Assembly: GCA_032229975.1 (NCBI GenBank)
Contig: JAVXVG010000028.1
Span: 1 to 64,000, forward strand
From: JAIVGV01 sp032229975
GTDB lineage: Bacteria; Acidobacteriota; Blastocatellia; Pyrinomonadales; Pyrinomonadaceae
DNA length: 64,000 bases
Reading direction: 5' to 3'
Shown: piece after piece, positions 60,115 through 64,000 of the stretch
Layout of the letters: every line of letters starts with the position of its first letter
Position numbering within the stretch: the stretch's first letter is position 1
Program-made: the position numbers and the translations under genes
The notes under the pieces: model-generated
The model's database searches: none
What the model saw: the letters and a program-made list of their open reading frames with translations, nothing else
What the model was told of the DNA's origin: nothing

Positions 60115-60138
60115 CCGCTTCACCAAATTTCTATCGAG

Positions 60139-60726
60139 ATGAAAACTGTCGCCTGCCCCAAATGCAACTTCGTCAATACGGACGCCGACTCGAAGTGCGT
60201 GCGGTGCGGCGGGCCTTTAATCCTTGCTTTGCTTCAAGAGACCTTCGACGGGGCCAAACAGACATCCGAGAGGATGCGTGAGCTAATCGCACCGTCGTTC
60301 AAATCCTTCAACGGCTGCGGCACAACGCTTCTGGACTATCGTGAATTGCCGGACGGCACTTGGGAGGCGACGCGCTGGGTGATCGTCTTCGGTCTGCCCG
60401 TCGTCCCGCTCGCCACCTACGTCATCGAGCCGACGCGACAGGAGAACAGCTACGGTCAGCAGAGTTCGTACTTCAAGGTTCTCGGCAAGAGCCGACTCTC
60501 CGCGCCGAGAATCTTGCGCGTCTATGCGCTCGTCTTCGTCGGCTTGTTCCCCATCGTCTGGGGCTCGCTCCACAACACGTCGGTCAACCGCACGCTCGGA
60601 GGCGGCTACGCTGCCCTCGCCATGCTCGCGTGCGTCGCGTGGGGCGGCTACATCATCTTCTGGAAGCTGAAGAACGACAGCAAGGCTTACAAAGCCAAGA
60701 GCGCGGTAGCCAAGACCGCGACGTGA
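60139..60726 (+). CDS. Zinc-ribbon membrane protein, unknown function
   Basis: A 195-residue protein with an N-terminal zinc ribbon (CPKC near residue 6 and CVRCGGP near residue 20). A middle domain starts near NGCGTTLLDYREL, and two or three transmembrane helices lie at about residues 75-95, 125-143 and 155-175. The DGTWEATRW stretch and the PTRQENSYG segment recur in a family of small zinc-ribbon membrane proteins of unknown function as far as I recall. It starts 24 bp after the aldehyde dehydrogenase gene and may be co-transcribed. Confidence 0.65.
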   Translation: MKTVACPKCNFVNTDADSKCVRCGGPLILALLQETFDGAKQTSERMRELIAPSFKSFNGCGTTLLDYRELPDGTWEATRWVIVFGLPVVPLATYVIEPTRQENSYGQQSSYFKVLGKSRLSAPRILRVYALVFVGLFPIVWGSLHNTSVNRTLGGGYAALAMLACVAWGGYIIFWKLKNDSKAYKAKSAVAKTAT

Positions 60727-60783
60727 AGGGCGGGTGCGAGTTTGTCGCCGATCCATGTGATTTAATAGAGCGCGGGTGATCGC

Positions 60784-60975
60784 ATGATTCACGAGGAGCT
60801 AATCGAAAAGCTAAGGAGTTTGCCGCCGGAGCGGATCGCCGAGGTCGAAGACTTTATCGACTTCATCGCCCAGCGCGATGAGCGGCTGCTCGTCCACGCC
60901 GCCGCCAAGCTATCCGAAGAATCTTTCAGGCTGGTATGGGACAACGAAGAAGATTCTGTCTATGACCAGTTATAA
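60784..60975 (+). CDS. Putative antitoxin of a MazF/PemK-type pair
   Basis: A 63-residue acidic, helical protein (LIEKLRSLPPERIAEVEDFI is followed by an Ala-rich helix) overlapping the toxin start by 14 nt. The start LPPERIAEVEDFIDF resembles DUF2281-type antitoxins; the C-terminal acidic part would wrap the toxin. The small size, order before the toxin and overlap are typical of type II toxin-antitoxin operons. Confidence 0.7.
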   Translation: MIHEELIEKLRSLPPERIAEVEDFIDFIAQRDERLLVHAAAKLSEESFRLVWDNEEDSVYDQL

Positions 60976-61300
60976 TTTTGGTGATGTTGTCCTCGTCCCC
61001 TTCCCGTTTACCGATCAGACGGGGACGAAAAAGCGTCCGGCGGTCATCGTCAGCTCCGCCGCTTACAACGCCAGCCGCCCCGACTTGATCTTGATGGCTG
61101 TTACGAGCCAGATCAGAACCGCGCCGGGATTCGGCGAAGTCATCATCACCAAGTGGCAGCAGGCTGGACTACTCAAGGCTTCCGCGATCAAGCCCGTGCT
61201 GACGACCATCGAACGCCGACTCCTGCTGCGCCGACTCGGACAGCTCGAACAGAAGGATCGAGTCGAGCTTCAACAGTCTCTTAACTCGATCCTAGGTTGA
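60962..61300 (+). CDS. MazF/PemK-family endoribonuclease toxin
   Basis: A 112-residue protein of the PemK/MazF fold that cleaves RNA when free. Family features: FGDVVLVPFPFTDQTGTKKR, PAVIVSSAAYN, the strand LILMAVTSQIR, and IKPVLTTIERRLLLRRLG near the C-terminus. The ATG at 60962 fits the family N-terminus; the longer frame from 60878 covers antitoxin sequence out of frame. Usually stabilised by the preceding small gene. Confidence 0.88.
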   Translation: MTSYNFGDVVLVPFPFTDQTGTKKRPAVIVSSAAYNASRPDLILMAVTSQIRTAPGFGEVIITKWQQAGLLKASAIKPVLTTIERRLLLRRLGQLEQKDRVELQQSLNSILG

Positions 61301-61332
61301 ATCACCTTTTAACGTCACGAAGGGTAAAGACA

Positions 61333-62664
61333 ATGAGCACCGCAGAACCGCAACTGAAATCGACCGAGACGAAGCCAACCAACTCTGAGATCGTCGAGAA
61401 GCACAAAGAGTTTCTCTTCCCCGCCGTGGCGATGTACTACGCTGAGCCGCTCGCGCTCGTGCGCGGCGAGGGCTTCCACGTCTGGGACGATCAAGGCAGA
61501 CGCTATCTCGACTGCTTCGGCGGCGTGCTCACCGTCTCAATCGGGCACGCGCATCCGAAGGTGAACGAGGCGATCATCAATCAGGTCAAGACCATCTCGC
61601 ACACCTCGACGCTCTACGCCAACAAGCCGCAATCCGATCTTGCGGAGAAGCTCTACCAGATCACGCCCGGTCGTCTCAAAAAATCTTTCTTCACGAACTC
61701 CGGCACGGAAGCCGATGACACGGCGATCCACGCAGCGAAGACCGCGACGGGTCGGCACGAGATCGTCGTGCTCCGGCACAGCTACTCCGGCCGCTCGGCC
61801 ACCGCGCTCACGGCGACGGGCCATTCGACGTGGCGACCGCTCCCGCCGCAAGTCGCAGGCATCGTCCACGCGCGCGCGCCGTATTGTTATCGTTGCCCTC
61901 TGAGTCTCAATCCTAAAGACTGCGGGCTCGCCTGCGCCGAAGACATCGAGGACGTGATCATGACGACGACGACGGGTGAGATCGCCGCGTTCATGGCTGA
62001 ACCTATACTCGGCGTCGGCGGCTTCATCGTCCCGCCCGCAGGCTACTTCGAGCGCGCGGCTGAGATCACGCGCAAGCACGGCGGGCTCTTCATCGCCGAC
62101 GAGGTGCAGACCGGCTGGGGCCGCACCGGCGACAAGTGGTTCGGCATCGAGCACTGGAACGTCGAGCCTGACATCATCACCTCGGCGAAGGGACTCGGCA
62201 ACGGCACGCCCGTCGGCATCACCGTCGCCACGCCCGAAGTCGCGGACAAGTATCCCGGACTCACCTTCTCGACCTTCGGCGGCAACCCCGTCTCGATGGC
62301 CGCCGCGCTCGCCGTCATCAAAGTGATCGAAGATGAAGACTTGCGAACCAACGCCAAAGTGGTCGGCGACTACCTGCGCGCCCGGCTCGAAGAACTCAAA
62401 GAGAAGCACACCGTCATCGGCGACGTGCGCGGGCTTGGGCTGATGCAGGGACTCGAACTCGTCAAGGATCGCGAGACCAAAGAGCCGCACCCGCAAGCCG
62501 TCCTCAAAGTTTTCGAGGAGACCCGACGACGCGGCGTCCTCATCGGCAAAGGCGGACTCTACGGCAACGTGATTCGGACGGGCATGATGCTCAACTCGAC
62601 GAAGGATCACGTGGATGAGATGATTGCCGCGCTCGACGCGAGTTTTGCTACCATCGTGTCATAG
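61333..62664 (+). CDS. Class III PLP-dependent aminotransferase (AGXT2-like)
   Basis: A 443-residue aminotransferase. The PLP phosphate pocket is FTNSGTEADDTAIHAAKT, the Asp-containing strand LFIADEVQTGWGRTG, and the Schiff-base lysine in ITSAKGLGNGTPVG. A Cys-rich segment (YCYRCPLSLNPKDCGLAC, about residues 178-195) is present as in some members close to alanine-glyoxylate and beta-aminoisobutyrate-pyruvate aminotransferases. The ATG at 61333 is preceded by GAAGGG. It lies 32 bp after the toxin gene and probably has its own transcription; function next to defence genes appears coincidental. Confidence 0.88.
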   Translation: MSTAEPQLKSTETKPTNSEIVEKHKEFLFPAVAMYYAEPLALVRGEGFHVWDDQGRRYLDCFGGVLTVSIGHAHPKVNEAIINQVKTISHTSTLYANKPQSDLAEKLYQITPGRLKKSFFTNSGTEADDTAIHAAKTATGRHEIVVLRHSYSGRSATALTATGHSTWRPLPPQVAGIVHARAPYCYRCPLSLNPKDCGLACAEDIEDVIMTTTTGEIAAFMAEPILGVGGFIVPPAGYFERAAEITRKHGGLFIADEVQTGWGRTGDKWFGIEHWNVEPDIITSAKGLGNGTPVGITVATPEVADKYPGLTFSTFGGNPVSMAAALAVIKVIEDEDLRTNAKVVGDYLRARLEELKEKHTVIGDVRGLGLMQGLELVKDRETKEPHPQAVLKVFEETRRRGVLIGKGGLYGNVIRTGMMLNSTKDHVDEMIAALDASFATIVS

Positions 62665-62689
62665 AACCGACGTGAATCGGCGGTGTGTG

Positions 62690-62908
62690 ATGAGCGTCAA
62701 GATATTTGAAGGCTGCGTTGAGAACGGCCAAGTGAAGCTCGAATCTCAGATGGACGTGCCGGATCACACCAAGGTTTATGTAATCGTGCCCGATGTGGAA
62801 GCTGTGCGGGCCGCTCATCTGCACAGTCCACATCTCGTACACTCTGAGCAAGCGTTGAATTTTGTGCTGGAAGTTGTCGAGATATCACTTGGTGTCAGCT
62901 TAAGATAG
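62690..62908 (+). CDS. AF2212-like (DUF104) small protein, orphan antitoxin-like
   Basis: A 72-residue protein starting MSVKIFEGCVENGQVKLES and continuing with VPDHTKVYVIVPD, the short beta-rich domain of AF2212-like antitoxins. In toxin-antitoxin pairs this domain precedes a PIN toxin, but none follows here: the next gene is the SIR2 NTPase. It may be a remnant of a pair or a stand-alone regulator. The ATG at 62690 gives the typical N-terminus; the upstream frame to 62624 overlaps the aminotransferase end. Confidence 0.6.
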   Translation: MSVKIFEGCVENGQVKLESQMDVPDHTKVYVIVPDVEAVRAAHLHSPHLVHSEQALNFVLEVVEISLGVSLR

Positions 62909-62956
62909 TTCTTTCCTCACCGCCCGCGTGTGCCGGGTTTATAGGGAGTTCCGGTC

Positions 62957-64000
62957 ATGAACATCGAAAACGAGTACAACTTCAGGGCGGCACTTCGAGA
63001 CGGGATTAACCTCTTCCTCGGTGCAGGTTTTTCCGTACTTGCACGCGACTCCGAAGGAAAGAATCTGCCCTTGGGTGGGGCACTTACAGAAGAGATGTGC
63101 CAAGCCTTTTCACTTCCCACGAATACCGGCCTCGACTTAGGGAAAGCGTGCACGATCATTGAATCCACACGCAGGGATGAGCTTCGCGCATTCCTGAAGA
63201 AGAGGCATACCGTCTCCGAGTTCGATCTCAAGTACTACGTACTCGACAAATTGAGGGTCAGAACTATTCTCACCACGAATATTGACGATCTGATCTTCAA
63301 GGTTTACGGCAACAGCAGCAGAAATTATATAAACGACATGGACCTGACCGGGCCTGAGTATTTCGACCGCAGGGCGATCAACTATGCTGCCCTCCACGGC
63401 TCGGTCGTCAACGACCACCGCCCATACAGGTTCAGCGTTTCCGATCTTGCCTCTGCCTTTGCGGCCGATCCGGACAAGTGGCACGTCCTGTCCAGTAGGC
63501 TAAAGGAGTATCCCACCCTGTTCTGGGGCTATAGCTTGAATGACGCAGGGACGCTGCAAGCCCTTAGCCCCGAAACGTCTAAGGGGCGGTCTCACAGGGA
63601 CAAATGGATCGTCATACACCCGGATCAGCTCTCAGATGTCACTATCGACTTCTTCAACGCCCTCGGGTTCCTCATTGTTGAGTCCGACACATCCGAGATG
63701 TTGGACTACCTAGCGGACTTCGCCAACACGATAGAGGAGCATGAGAGTCCAATATCTGAGTTGGAGACCCGCGCGTTGTTCCCCGACGAATCGATCCCTG
63801 AGAGCGGGACTGTGGTGGTGCGGTCAATCCTAGAATTCTTTTTAGGCGGGGCACCCCAGTGGTCGGATATATTCTCGGGCCAGCTTCATCGAACATCTTA
63901 TTTCGGGCGCATCACTGATTCAATCCATTCGGGCAAGCACACGGTTATCATCGGGATGCCAGCGTGCGGGAAGACCACACTGATGATGCAGGTCGCGGCG
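62957..64000 (+). CDS. Partial SIR2-domain P-loop NTPase (SIR2-STAND-like antiviral protein)
   Basis: The frame is open from the ATG at 62957 to the window edge: 348 residues of a larger protein, with AGGGAG 8 nt before the start. Residues 1-260 form a SIR2-family NAD-binding domain: FLGAGFS (22-26), TTNIDD with the catalytic Asn108, and LHGS with His147. From about 320 a P-loop NTPase begins with Walker A GMPACGKT (333-340). SIR2 domains fused to STAND/NLR-type NTPases act as phage sensors that degrade NAD in the infected cell (Avs5-type, DSR-type). The sequence is more A/T-rich than the neighbours, with codons such as ATA and TTA, pointing to recent transfer. The C-terminal sensor region is missing. 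Confidence 0.8.
   Translation, partial: MNIENEYNFRAALRDGINLFLGAGFSVLARDSEGKNLPLGGALTEEMCQAFSLPTNTGLDLGKACTIIESTRRDELRAFLKKRHTVSEFDLKYYVLDKLRVRTILTTNIDDLIFKVYGNSSRNYINDMDLTGPEYFDRRAINYAALHGSVVNDHRPYRFSVSDLASAFAADPDKWHVLSSRLKEYPTLFWGYSLNDAGTLQALSPETSKGRSHRDKWIVIHPDQLSDVTIDFFNALGFLIVESDTSEMLDYLADFANTIEEHESPISELETRALFPDESIPESGTVVVRSILEFFLGGAPQWSDIFSGQLHRTSYFGRITDSIHSGKHTVIIGMPACGKTTLMMQVAA

Noticed and set aside
61537..62610. A 357-codon minus-strand open frame
   Set aside because: Antisense to the class III aminotransferase, no family signal.
60784..62908. A second complete toxin-antitoxin pair ending at 62908
   Set aside because: The AF2212-like protein has no PIN-type toxin partner next to it, so only the MazF-type pair is called.
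1..64000. Insertion sequences, transposases, prophage genes, rRNA and tRNA genes
   Set aside because: I looked for transposase and integrase motifs, terminal repeats and tRNA T-loop signatures and saw none I could support; a tRNAscan or Rfam search would be decisive.

Overview
The window is one contiguous high-GC bacterial chromosome segment, coding-dense on both strands. Its gene content points to an aerobic or facultative, Gram-negative member of the Acidobacteriota, probably class Blastocatellia. The clues are a nuo operon without nuoI, cytochrome c maturation System II next to many multiheme cytochromes, DUF6328-type membrane proteins, and an outer-membrane barrel with an N-terminal carboxypeptidase-regulatory-like domain. 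The taxonomic call is an inference from style and gene content; no rRNA or other marker gene is present and I recognised no tRNA.

Layout. (1) 1-1412, minus: end of a small operon with a hypothetical protein, ThiS and a partial membrane protein. (2) 1553-16957, plus: respiratory complex I, nuoABCDEFGHJKLMN, driven by a good sigma-70-like promoter. nuoI is missing between nuoH and nuoJ, and NuoG carries an extra set of four cysteines. Several nuo junctions hold inverted arrays of 7-nt words that form long hairpins. (3) 17106-22216: two plus-strand genes (unknown; class I glutamine amidotransferase-like) converge on a minus-strand group with a circularly permuted ATP-grasp enzyme, a PilZ protein, an unknown protein and a YbdK-type carboxylate-amine ligase. 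(4) 22381-25816, minus: ECF sigma factor, its zinc-finger anti-sigma factor and a catalytically dead HtrA-like PDZ protein.

(5) 26145-49674 is the outstanding region, a long electron-transfer locus. Plus strand: a cNMP-binding/polyferredoxin/cytochrome b-like fusion, an FHA-domain heptaheme cytochrome, and a membrane-anchored ferredoxin-flavoprotein reductase. Minus strand: System II maturation proteins ResB and CcsA, a membrane-anchored TPR protein, two large paralogous nine-heme cytochromes, a tetraheme cytochrome and a TPR lipoprotein. Beyond a divergent second TPR protein lie a secreted protein with two GlcG/HbpS heme-binding domains, an outer-membrane barrel, and a giant ten-heme cytochrome with a seven-repeat LVIVD propeller. 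Read together they look like a route from cytoplasmic NAD(P)H or ferredoxin through the inner membrane and periplasm to the cell surface, with signalling inputs (cyclic nucleotide, phosphopeptide) and its own cytochrome assembly factors. The route is inferred; the parts are visible in the sequence.

(6) 49671-55249, minus: a ferredoxin-metallo-beta-lactamase protein, then an overlapping operon of duplicated DUF6328 protein, secreted M20 amidohydrolase, fused binding-protein/permease and ABC ATPase. (7) 55476-60726: a secreted beta-helix protein with a long 5' leader, an acyl-CoA synthetase, an aldehyde dehydrogenase and a zinc-ribbon membrane protein. (8) 60784-64000: a MazF/PemK-type toxin-antitoxin pair, a class III aminotransferase, an AF2212-like antitoxin-domain protein and, cut by the window edge, a SIR2 plus P-loop NTPase gene of the antiviral SIR2-STAND kind. 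It is more A/T-rich than its surroundings, which suggests the edge of a defence island.
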